A DNA stretch of 64,000 bases, from assembly GCF_020382885.2 (NCBI RefSeq), contig NC_058515.1, positions 8,167,223-8,231,222 on the forward strand. The letters run 5' to 3'. The translations under genes and the position numbers were made by a program. This stretch comes from Scatophagus argus (lineage: Eukaryota; Chordata; Actinopteri; Scatophagidae). Below the pieces are notes generated by a model, which saw nothing but the letters and a program-made list of their open reading frames with translations, made no database searches and had not been told where the DNA came from. Of the stretch, positions 13,143 through 22,607 are shown one piece after another. How positions within the stretch are numbered: position 1 is the stretch's first letter; every line of letters starts with the position of its first letter.

Positions 13143-13153
13143 AGTCATGCGCT
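13143..13153 (+). promoter_or_regulatory. tyrp1: M-box-like element of the tyrp1 promoter
   Basis: AGTCATGCGCT differs by one base from the AGTCATGTGCT M-box described in tyrosinase-family promoters. It sits 8 bp upstream of a TATA-like box and about 240 bp before the start codon. The one change removes the canonical CATGTG core. Confidence 0.55.
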
Positions 13154-13160
13154 AATCCGG

Positions 13161-13168
13161 TATTTAAG
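13161..13168 (+). promoter_or_regulatory. tyrp1: TATA-like box of tyrp1
   Basis: TATTTAAG lies just downstream of the M-box-like element. It predicts transcription starting near 13190 and a 5' leader of about 200 nt with no intron. The start site is inferred. Confidence 0.5.
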
Positions 13169-13394
13169 GTCGATGGTTCACTGGTTTGGGGGGAAATAGA
13201 AGCAGGGGCCTGGACGCATGGGAGGGGAAGTTTTACACACAGCTTAGTTAACAGAGGAATCCGTTCCCGGTGTGTTGATGTGATAGATGTTCACTTTGAA
13301 TAGAGTGTTAGTTGAGGTGTAGATTTGCAGCTAAATTTTCCGTCGGTAGAACTACCTCCAGCTCAGTCACATCCGTGCGTTAAACCGTTTTTGG

Positions 13395-13752
13395 ATGATG
13401 TTTCAGTGTTGCTTTTTGGTGCTTGTGGGCGCGGTGGTCGTGAGCGCCCAGTTCCCCAGAGAGTGCGTGACGCCCGAAGGACTCAGGAGTGGACAGTGCT
13501 GTCCGTCGCCCCCCGGCCTCGACAATGATCCTTGTGGCTCCAGCACGGGGCGCGGACAGTGCGTATCCATCGTGGTGGACGCGCGCCCGCACGGCCCTCA
13601 GTACCCGCACGACGGACGCGATGATCGGGAAAGGTGGCCCATCCGTTTCTTCAACCGTACCTGTCAGTGTAACGGAAACTTCAGCGGCTACAACTGCGGA
13701 CGTTGCAAACACGGATGGACTGGGGCCAACTGTGACCAGCGAGTTAATGTTG
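13395..13752 (+). CDS. tyrp1: tyrp1 coding exon 1
   Basis: Encodes the signal peptide and the Cys-rich EGF-like region ending in [13 protein letters not shown]. It ends with the first base of a split Val codon at a GTAAGT donor. Confidence 0.95.
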
Positions 13753-16700
13753 GTAAGTCTGGACTTGTTAAGAGATTCTGCGCCTTTGCTCAATGGCACT
13801 TAGGCACCCATTTAGCACACCACGTCGAGCCAGATGAACGGATGTTGATTTATTTTTGTGTCGATTTAACTGTTCAACTATTTCAGATACATTTACCATA
13901 GTTTCATTTAAAGGCCAGACAAGCTGAAATTCATTTGAAAGAGTTACAGCCTTGAAACTTAGAAAAGAGGCATTTGATTACAAAATTAATGGCTTAAAAC
14001 TGCCAATTAACGCTCATTTTCTCTGCTTCTTTTCTCAGTCATTAAAAACAAATACCCTATTAACGCATGACTGATTGTGCTAATCCACTTTTCCTCTGCT
14101 GCGCCCAGTAAGGAGAAACGTGATGCAGCTCAGCGCGGATGAGAAGCGTGCGTTCGTGAACGCGCTTGACCGGGCAAAGCGCACGGTGCACCCTGACCTG
14201 GTGATCGCCACGCGGCGCTATGCGGAGATCTTCGGGCCCGACGGGAACACCGTGCAGTTTGAGAACATCACCATCTACAATTACTTCGTGTGGTCCCACT
14301 ACTTGTCGGTCAGCAAGACGTTCCTGGGTACGGGCCAGGCCAGTTTCGGCGGGGTGGACTTCTCACACGAGGGGCCCGGTTTCCTCACTTGGCACAGATA
14401 CCACCTGTTGCAGCTGGAGCGAGACATGCAGGTAAGATGCAGCACTGAGAGGGGCGGTGATGAGAGCAATGGTGATGTTATTGCTCATAGCTCTGATGTG
14501 ATGGGGCGTTCCAAGATCAGGGAAAAATAATCGAATTGATTTTCTTTCTGAAGGTAATCTCAACATGACCGTTTATCCATATTTTAATTAACCAATGGGC
14601 CCTTATTACCGGCTAAAAGCTCTTCAACCCAGCTGTAGTTCCCCCAAGCTTGTTTGTTTTACCTAATGCGTTTCCCCAAAACCGTATTGCCGTGGAAATC
14701 ATAACACAATTTCACAATTTCATGCTTTAATAGGCGAGCATGCGCGAAATGTGATTTTAAGCGTTTTATGGGCTGAAATTCGATTTCATCCGCGCCCCAT
14801 CAGTTTCTAAGTAGACTGCAGAAGAAAGAGTTTAGGTGAAAGGAATCATTATTTACTCCACCAATCGTTGGTTTCTTTCTTGCTTTCTTCTTCTTTGTTT
14901 TTATTTTAGCCTGCACACTCAGAAACTTGCTGAGAAACTCCATCCTTATTCTGGTTAAGTTGTGCTCCCCAGTTGTGACATTTTCTGCTCTCCCGAGTGA
15001 GCGCACTGACAGGCACAGTTTTAGGAAGAGGACTCACTTCATCAAGTGGGGATCAGGATGAGATATATCAGCTCGGGTGACTACAAACATATCCCAGCTT
15101 CTTCTCCTTCTGCAGTTGAACCATATCTGGTTAAAGGTCTCTTTTTCAAAAGTGCTCATTTTCAGAATGGGATTAGGTAACTTGGATTTCTTTTTCTTTT
15201 TGAAGTAAATAAAGGAAGTGATTCACTGGTGTTGAGAGAGGGCGATGAATAATTTTACTTATAAATCCTGTTTTGACACATTTATTTTGGTGATATGAGT
15301 TGAATTTGTCTCATATGATGCGTTTTTGTACAAGACAGTTGGGAAAAAAATAGCTGTGGAAGAGCGAGGATGAGCAGGCTTTCAATTTTCATTTTTTATA
15401 AATCCATTCATGCATGGTGGACAGATATTATATACTGTCTTTAAAGCAAATCGCAGTGTGTGAGAATGATATCCAATTTATTCTGTGCGTTATGACTCCA
15501 ATACTAAACGAGACTTGAGGGGTAAGGCGATTGCTGAGAGCACAAAACCTCAAGCGAACTCCTGAAAGTGTTGTTTCGTTGCATCGGAAGTTAAAATTTC
15601 AATTCTTTGGTTCTAGTTTCTATCTCCACGGACTCTAACTGGGCCATCTTTTATTTATTTAAAAACCACCAGGACATGCTGCAGGACCCCTCCTTCGCCC
15701 TGCCCTACTGGAACTTCGCCATCGGTGGAAGCACATGTGACATCTGCACAGATGACCTGATGGGAGCCAGGAGCAGCTTTGACGTGAATTCCCTGAGCCC
15801 CAACACTGTCTTCTCTCAGTGGAGGGTCATCTGTGAGAACGTGGAGGACTATGACACACTGGGAACCATCTGCAACAGTAAGGCCATTGTTCATCGGTGA
15901 TGTTCCAGTGATTCTCTTTATACATTAGCTGCAGAGAAGTTGCTACAGCTTCTCTTATCTGGGGCCTTTTCCTGCCTCCTTCCAGGCACTGAGACTTCTC
16001 CCATCAGAAGGAACCCAGCAGGAAACGTCAACAGACCGATGGTCCAGCGTCTCCCAGAGCCTCAGGACGTGGCGGACTGTCTGCAGGTTAACACTTTTGA
16101 CACGCCGCCCTACTACTCCACCTCCTCTGAAAGCTTCAGAAACACAATTGAAGGTGAGTGCAAAGACATTTCTCTCTCTGTCCTTCTCCCCTACACAAGC
16201 CCATAAACTTACATTGTGAAAGAAGTAACATATCATTTTTTTTGTGCATCGCAAACCCAAGGAAATAGATTTTCTACCATAATTTCCACCTCCGATGCTG
16301 CATCCAGATTTTCTTCTGCAGTGTTTGTGCATTTCCTACTGCATTTCCACATTGTTTCGACAGGCTACAGCGCCCCCCAGGGGAACTATGACCCCGTGGT
16401 GAGGAGCCTCCACAACCTGGCCCATCTGTTCCTCAATGGCACAGGAGGACAGACTCACCTCTCACCCAATGACCCCATCTTCGTCCTGCTCCACACCTAC
16501 ACTGACGCTATATTTGATGAATGGTTGAGGAGACACAGCCCAGGTGATTTAACATCAAATTTTTTGCTGTTTCCTCTATGATACCTGCATATTTCTGACT
16601 GCTTTCTCCTTAGCACGATGAGCTTTTCAGTTAAGGTCAAGTATTTCTCAACAGATCTGGCCATGTATCCTGAAGAAAATGCTCCCATTGGTCACAACAG

Positions 16701-17098
16701 AGGCTACAATATGGTGCCTTTCTGGCCTCCAGTGACTAATGCCGAGATGTTCGTGACTGCCCCTGAAAATCTCGGTTACTCTTACGAAGCTGAATGGCCA
16801 GGTATTCATTTTGGTTTGCTTCTCACATTTTCTTGTGGGTCTGTTTTCAGTCTCGCCTTTGAATAAAAGCAGATGACCGAAGTAATAATTATTTGCCTTC
16901 ACCTCTCTAGGTCAACCTTTCACTCTGACTGAAATCATCACCATGGCGATAGTCGCTGCCCTTGTCGTCGTCGCGGTCATTTTTGCAGCCACCACATGTG
17001 TCGTGCGTGCCAGGTCTTACCAGATGGAGGGCCACCAGCCTCTGCTTGGGGATCAGTACCAGCGCTACGACGATGACAAAAGCCAATCTGTCGTCTAA
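13395..17098 (+). CDS. tyrp1: tyrosinase-related protein 1, complete, seven coding exons
   Basis: Type I melanosomal membrane glycoprotein of the tyrosinase family, acting in eumelanin synthesis and stability of the melanin complex. Exons are 13395-13752, 14109-14431, 15673-15877, 15986-16153, 16364-16543, 16655-16801 and 16911-17098. All junctions are GT-AG and the frame stays open for 522 codons. In order: signal peptide (about 1-18), Cys-rich EGF-like segment (about 90-115), CuA-type site (His183, His206, His215), CuB-type site (His368, His372, His395), one membrane helix (about 469-492), then a short tail with a QPLL sorting signal (503-506) and C-terminal SVV. TYRP1 rather than TYR or DCT is supported by the ICTDDLMG segment, the QPLL-DQYQ tail and linkage to lurap1l and mpdz. 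The human protein binds zinc at these histidines. The start is the first of two adjacent Met codons. Fish have tyrp1a and tyrp1b; I cannot tell which this is. Confidence 0.96.
14109..14431 (+). CDS. tyrp1: tyrp1 coding exon 2
   Basis: Carries the CuA-type histidines 183, 206 and 215 within NYFVWSHY and [13 protein letters not shown]. The acceptor is CCCAG and the donor CAG-GTAAG; it ends in phase 0. Confidence 0.95.
15673..15877 (+). CDS. tyrp1: tyrp1 coding exon 3
   Basis: Encodes the segment with [10 protein letters not shown] and the family-typical [12 protein letters not shown]. It ends one base into a Ser codon. Confidence 0.95.
15986..16153 (+). CDS. tyrp1: tyrp1 coding exon 4
   Basis: Encodes [20 protein letters not shown] and the following FDTPPYYS segment. 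It begins with two bases of a Ser codon and ends one base into a Gly codon. Confidence 0.95.
16364..16543 (+). CDS. tyrp1: tyrp1 coding exon 5
   Basis: Carries the CuB-type histidines 368, 372 and 395 within [15 protein letters not shown] and [15 protein letters not shown]. Confidence 0.95.
16655..16801 (+). CDS. tyrp1: tyrp1 coding exon 6
   Basis: Encodes [20 protein letters not shown] and the end of the lumenal domain. The acceptor is CAACAG and the donor is G-GTATTC. Confidence 0.95.
16911..17098 (+). CDS. tyrp1: tyrp1 coding exon 7 (membrane helix, tail, stop)
   Basis: Encodes the hydrophobic helix (about residues 469-492) and the cytosolic tail with [10 protein letters not shown]. The stop is TAA at 17096-17098. 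The tail is shorter than in mammals because it lacks the EEYEKLQNPN-like insertion. Confidence 0.95.
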
Positions 17099-17477
17099 GG
17101 TCGCTGCTCGAAACACCAGCCACACACACACGTGCCTCTTCTCAAATAAGCAGTCTCATAGGCCCGAATCTTTTCTCTCTGGAGTGCATGTGTCGATTCC
17201 TGAATGCTACAGCATGACAGGAAGTTGTTTTTTTTTTGGCTGCAGTCATGTCCCTTTATCAGCTGGTGTAGCTCATTTGTCTCTACAGAAAGTACAGATG
17301 CGCCCAATTTTAAATATTACCAAAATGAAAATAAGGCACTCATTTAAGATGCATTTCTGTCATGGAAAGGTCAAGGTATAGGCAGTAGTTTTTAAAGAGC
17401 GTGGGTTTGCAAAGACTGCAAAGATCCAATCCTTACATTTTTTTTTTTGCAGAATTTAAGAAAATTTGAAAGGGGAA

Positions 17478-17483
17478 AATAAA
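17478..17483 (+). terminator. tyrp1: candidate tyrp1 polyadenylation signal
   Basis: This is the canonical AATAAA hexamer 380 bases after the stop codon and the first one in the 3' UTR. Its use is not proven. Confidence 0.45.
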
Positions 17484-17807
17484 GAATGATCTCATAAAGT
17501 GAACAACTGGAAGTGACCGCAGGGCTTCAGTATGTCGTGTCAGTATGTAGTTTTAGTGTTGGATGTTTCCCTTAAGAGAGGATTTGTACAGAATCTGCTG
17601 TGGATACAGAAGGTTGTGTAACTTTCTGAACACACGTCATAATACTGGCAAAATAATTCAGATATACAGTCACAGATCTATAACTTCTGAAATGTTTAGA
17701 GCTTATAAAACTTTCTCTGTGTGTCCTACTTAACTTTTCGTTGCAAAATGGTATAAAAGTGAAGTGTTCTTACAGAAAACGCTGCCCATGTCGAGGAGCC
17801 ATAATGC

Positions 17808-17822
17808 CCACAAGGGGGTGCA
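17808..17822 (+). promoter_or_regulatory. CTCF-like motif between tyrp1 and lurap1l
   Basis: CCACAAGGGGGTGC matches the CCACNAGGGGGCGC-type CTCF core at 12 of 14 positions by my comparison. It is in plus orientation, about 1.2 kb before lurap1l. This is a motif match only. Confidence 0.4.
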
Positions 17823-18770
17823 ATAGTTCAATTTCTGAAACTGTATTCGTCAGGAGAGACATGCTTTGGGGTTTTATTGTTTTTCTTTTTTTTAATGGCG
17901 TATGAAGTCAAGTTGATCATCGTGACCCGAAAAGAATGAAGAGGTGAAGAAGAAGAAAAAAGCAGGAGTACTGATTCAGAAGAAATGTCGCGAAAATTTC
18001 AGTTTCATCATGCTGTAAACCTGAGTACTCCACTGTGTACTCCCACAATATGCACTTCTCTTCCTTTGCCTGTCTTTCTTTTTAAGAGAAATTTCTGTGA
18101 AAAGGTCATGAATGCTACTCTGTTGTTACATTTATACTATTGCTAAACTGTTGTTGGATCTGGGCACACGCCAAATTATTTAAATGATTAAATTTTACAC
18201 GCCAACAGAGTGGTTTGTTCGACTTTACGCGGATACCGGATGAAAACTGTGTACTGACATTCATATCATATTTTTTTATAACCGCTCATCATTTATGGAA
18301 AACACGTGCTTCTGTGTGAGGGTCTTTCCATTTGTGCGTGTTTTATCACATAAACATAAAGGAATAGTTCACAGTGCTGCTCACCCAGGGTCATGAGGGT
18401 GAACTGAGTGACGGTGACGTTGGGCTCAGTTCCATTAAGTGTCCCGCTAACAACAACAATGAGACAACACGCACCATAGCAGGATCTCCTTGAAATGGAA
18501 TGCAGCCTTGTCACACCTGTGAATACCCTGCTGTGACATGTCAGAATACATGCTGTGCAACCAGTCCATTTGTAATCCCTGAAAAATGTATTCCCTTGCG
18601 TACAGGAATCCATTTTTTTTTCACAACATCCCGGTGTCGTCTCACCTGCCTGGTTTCTGGTTTCAGAGGAAGCTCCCTTGTGGGAGGGCCCACGGAGAGC
18701 ACGTTGAGGGTTAAAGTCTCTCACGAGTGGTCACACGCTCGAGTGGGAGGTCTGTCTGTGGATCAGCGGT

Positions 18771-19007
18771 GCGGGAGATCCAATACGAAGCGTTTTTGAC
18801 TCTACTATTCATTCCCTTAACGGCGTGAATAAAGTTGTAAAGAGCACGCGCCTGTTGCTACTTTTCGCTACTTCTGTGAAGTCTCGCGCGTCCTCGCCAG
18901 CAAATCATCGGGGATATCTCGCTCGCTCGCGGCTCTGTCATTTACTCCCCACCCTGCTCTGCTCCAAAGCACCCACTGAAAACCTGTAATCTGTCTGACA
19001 GTCTACA
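18771..19007 (+). promoter_or_regulatory. lurap1l: CpG-rich promoter and 5' UTR of lurap1l
   Basis: CpG dinucleotides cluster here, for example CTCGCGCGTCCTCGCC and CTCGCTCGCTCGCGG, in otherwise CpG-poor DNA directly before the start codon. I see no TATA box at a suitable distance, which suggests a CpG-type promoter. The exact start is unknown. Confidence 0.45.
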
Positions 19008-19226
19008 ATGGACGAGGATAGCAACTTGTTGCCCGAGTTGAAGGACATAGAGACAAAATTGGGTCGAAAAGTCCCGGATGGTCTCATCCGTTCACTGGTG
19101 GAAGGAAGACGTCAGGACGAGCACGAGAAGTCGACGGCGGCGCACTTAATGAACTGCAAGTGTTGTACTAATTCTACGGATTTGCAAAGGCTGGAGAGCA
19201 AAATGTTATTTCTGAGACAAGAAATG
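19008..19226 (+). CDS. lurap1l: lurap1l exon 1 (coding part)
   Basis: 73 codons from ATG to LFLRQEM, followed by GTAAGT. The Met is the only one giving the conserved family N-terminus. Confidence 0.94.
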
Positions 19227-22161
19227 GTAAGTATCCTTTCCCCCCACCTTGTTTCCTGTTTAAATGAAAGAGGCATTTGTTAATTAGCCGTAAATAGTAT
19301 AAACATTGTGGGATTAGTGACACAGCTGGGAAAATAGAAAGAGTAGTGATACGTGAATGTGTCTCATTATTGTGGTCGAAGTTTACTGTGTTGTAATTCC
19401 AAGCCAGGTCACCAAGACTTTATTCAGACATCAGAGCAGTTTATTTATGTAGGCCCACACACGTTCATGAATGAATAAACACCGTTGGATATGAAGGCCT
19501 ACCAATTTAGCATGCTTCACGACAGTTTAGGTTTTCACATGTCTATTTTTTTTCTGGCATCCATTCCTGAGCTCACAGGAAATGCTCAGGCTGTGTGCCA
19601 TATGTAAGAACAGTGGGTTGTTAAACGCAAAGTTCCAGTGCTGGGTGTTGTGCCTCATTGCATTAAAAAGCAATGTGAAGCCTGAGGTCAGCAGGTGATG
19701 CTCATTCACACCTACAGTCCACAGAGACCACGATGAACTCCCCTCACCTCAGCCTCACCCACCCTGTTGTTATTCATGTCCAATAGCGCCTGTCTTAACA
19801 ACCTTCCCATGATAATATAATTCTGTCTGCTAACACTGACCATGAAATTATTTTCCAAATGTCACGCTCCTTAGACTGAAGCTGTGTCAGAGTCTCGGCA
19901 AACCCCGGTTTAAAGTAAGGTCACGGAAGGTATTAGGAGTCCTGAGCAGATGGCCTGGCTGACCGATTTTTCAGACAGTAGTTGGGCTGCATCACGGCCA
20001 GCAGACTGTCCAGTCACCCACAGGCTGTGGTGATGGGCTTAAATTTAATGTGACTGGGGGTAGTTGAGGACTGTAAGTGGCACATTTTGTATTTACAAAT
20101 GTAACAATCCCTTACTTCAGTTATACTTCAGTTTTGCTGATATAAGAGGAAAAAAAAAATTAGCTGACTTTGAAAAAACTGATTAAGTGTGATTCCATTA
20201 GTGGTCTCTTCTTCTTAAACTGCTCATTTAAATTTTGGCCTGTCTTGGGCTTTCCTATTTTTATGGCTCCCTTCACAGCTTGCTCACTAATCCCATTAGT
20301 CTGCTCTGTTTTGGTATTCACAAGTCTGGTCCACGGACACAGACACACACACATTTTTGTGTGTTTGGCTAATTGTTAACATTATTTTTAGAGGCTGAAA
20401 TAATCAGCAGTGTATCAGAGGAGCAAATGAACTCGAAAATGTGCTGTTCCCATAAAGGTTAGGGACTAGCTCTTATTAGTGTCATATGACAAATGTTGTT
20501 GTCGTTTCAGACAAAATTATGCCGCAATAATTGTTTTTGCAAAACTCGTTTTGTGATATCAACCCACTGGTGTCGTCTTATTAACATGCGATAGCTGCCT
20601 GAACTGAAATTCCAGTATGACTCCATCTGCTCCTCTTCCGTCTGTGTGTATAAAGCGGGTGGTTATGCTCACAAAGCAAACACACCGGCAGCAATGGGCG
20701 CTAAGTGAAGGCTGATTGCAAATCCTCTCCAAAGAAAGGCTGTTGTGTCAAGCCAGCTGTCTGTAGTGCTGTACCAGGCCCGTCTGCCTTCATCTGCCTC
20801 AATGCATTTTGAATGTAGCAGGCTGCTCCAGCTGTCCATTGACCATTTTTCATTCTGACTGGGTGTTTGTCACCCAGTAGACACAGGGGTCTCGCTTTGA
20901 ATGACTCCATCGGCTGTCCACTTCCATCCCCAGTCAATAGCATGGTTTGTCATGGCAGGGAGTTAAATCAATGGCCATACTGTGTAAAGTAGGCATATCA
21001 TTCATAATCCTGGACTCTAACTGTTTCCTGGCTGTGCTGTTACACGACAAGTCGCTTTTCCGGTGCCACATAGTTAAGTGTCTCGTTCACAAAAGAGCCT
21101 GGTCGTTTAAACAACATAGCACATGGTGTTCTGGCCAAGAGCAGACATTAGAATGCTAACAATGGTTGAAGGAAACAATTGTTACCGCAAGGTTCACTTA
21201 ATCTGATCTGGGGCCTTCCCTCATGTTACATGATCTTCATCAGCAGATGTTTTTTTTTTTCTCAGTTATTTTCAAATTGTTCAGATTCCTTTGTTTTACA
21301 TCCATGATGGGCGTCAATTTTCTGATGAAAATAATGAAAGCTCCAGAACAGTTACTATATGGACTATGTGGTAAGATTGTTTTCTCAACTGCTGTGTTCA
21401 AGTTCTGAAGCGAACTTTGAACCTCAGTGCTAACAATAGTTAGCAATGATGATGGTACTGGTTTTGTATTATATTGGCTTTAATTGTTCTTATCCTGTGT
21501 ATATTGTTTGATGTAGCTTAGCTCAGTTTTGACTGATTTTCATTTATGAACTTAATTTATTCTGTCAGCAGTTTGACAAAAAAAAAAAGAACAATGATAC
21601 CAATTCTCAAAAAAATTCAGAAAATCACATGCGATAATGGCCAGGCCTCTCCCTAATGCTAAGCTAACTGGCTAACTAGCATTATGATGTACCTCAGAGT
21701 ACAGTATCAATCTCATCATCAAATTCTTTATAAGGTCACCATTAAGAACCATGTGTTTCTTCTACTTGTAGGCACATCTGCGAGCCATTGACGTGAAACT
21801 GATGCAGCAGCTCATGTCAATCAACGAGGGTATCGAGTCCATCCGTTGGATGATTGAAGACAAAGGAGGCGTGGCCAGCCAAGAGGGTAGCTTGACGGGC
21901 AGCTTGTACAGCCTATCGGACAGCCAAGACGATACCTCACTGCGAGGCAGCTTCAGCAGCTTGAATGATGGTAACAGTGATGGGCTCGACGGTCTGTCTG
22001 TGGGTAGTTACCTGGACACTCTAGCAGAGGACGTCCTGGACAACCCTTCGCCGACAGATCTGGACTGTTTTGTGGATAAAACAGTTATTGACGGTGATGG
22101 TTTCAGCAAATCGCCACTGAAACTCAGGGTGGAATCAGATGAATACTACTGCTTTGGATAA
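19008..22161 (+). CDS. lurap1l: leucine-rich adaptor protein 1-like, complete, two exons
   Basis: Small adaptor of the LURAP1 family. LURAP1 (LRAP35a) is known to link MRCK kinase to myosin 18A and to promote NF-kB signalling; the exact role of LURAP1L is less clear. Exons 19008-19226 and 21772-22161 join in phase 0 at a GTAAGT/TTGTAG junction to give 202 codons. Family marks are the N-terminal LPELKDIETKLGRKVPDGL, the Leu-rich heptad-like stretch from LQRLESKMLFLRQEM through LMQQLMSINEGIESIRWMIE (about 62-105, likely coiled coil), LDGLSVGSYLDTLAEDV, and the C-terminus ESDEYYCFG. It is shorter than human LURAP1L (about 228 residues) because the Gly/Ser-rich low-complexity insert before the Leu-rich part is missing. 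Confidence 0.94.
21772..22161 (+). CDS. lurap1l: lurap1l exon 2 (coding part)
   Basis: Starts AHLRAIDVKLMQQL after a TTGTAG acceptor and ends EYYCFG-TAA. Ser-rich in the middle (GSLTGSLYSLSDSQ), consistent with phosphorylation, although that is inference. Confidence 0.94.
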   Translation, partial: AHLRAIDVKLMQQLMSINEGIESIRWMIEDKGGVASQEGSLTGSLYSLSDSQDDTSLRGSFSSLNDGNSDGLDGLSVGSYLDTLAEDVLDNPSPTDLDCFVDKTVIDGDGFSKSPLKLRVESDEYYCFG

Positions 22162-22601
22162 TGATAAAGTGTGTGGTTTCAGAGACTACTGAGACATTTT
22201 GTGAAGAAAGATTTAAATAATAATGTCAAATTAACACAGCTGTCAGATGATTTGTCCCACATGCTTCATATTTTTCTCATTATAGCAACAGCCAAGATGT
22301 TGGCAAGACTTACCAAATGTCTCATGTTTTTGTTTTGTTTTTTCCTTGAAACCAGCTTCATTGTATTGTGGATCAAAAAACACCTCATGAAACCATTACC
22401 ACTTAATGCCACACCAAATACAAGCTAAAACATCTTAACAATTCTTTATGTCTTAATATTTTATCATGCAGGTCAGTTAAATTGAAAAGGTGCTCTATTA
22501 TGTTTAAAGACTGTATTTATTGTGGAGTCATCCAATACCTCAGCAGTTTGTTTTTCACAATTAGAGTACTTCCTAGTCTAAAATTGCTTAAAGATGAGGT
22601 G

Positions 22602-22607
22602 AATAAA
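22602..22607 (+). terminator. lurap1l: candidate lurap1l polyadenylation signal
   Basis: AATAAA lies 440 bases after the stop codon, which suggests a short 3' UTR from 22162 to about 22625. Other hexamers may be used. Confidence 0.45.

Larger units (their letters stand above)
17099..18770 (+). other. tyrp1 3' UTR and spacer to lurap1l
   Basis: The tyrp1 transcript probably ends after AATAAA at 17478-17483; an ATTAAA at 18187-18192 is a possible later signal. A CTCF-like motif lies at 17808-17822. I see no further gene. Confidence 0.5.

Noticed and set aside
13380..13799. 139-codon frame antisense to tyrp1 exon 1
   Set aside because: Shadow of the GC-rich tyrp1 coding exon; the plus-strand frame is the recognised gene.
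16364..16390. CTCF-like CAGCGCCCCCCAGGGG within tyrp1 exon 5
   Set aside because: About three mismatches to the core, and the bases are explained by the protein code.
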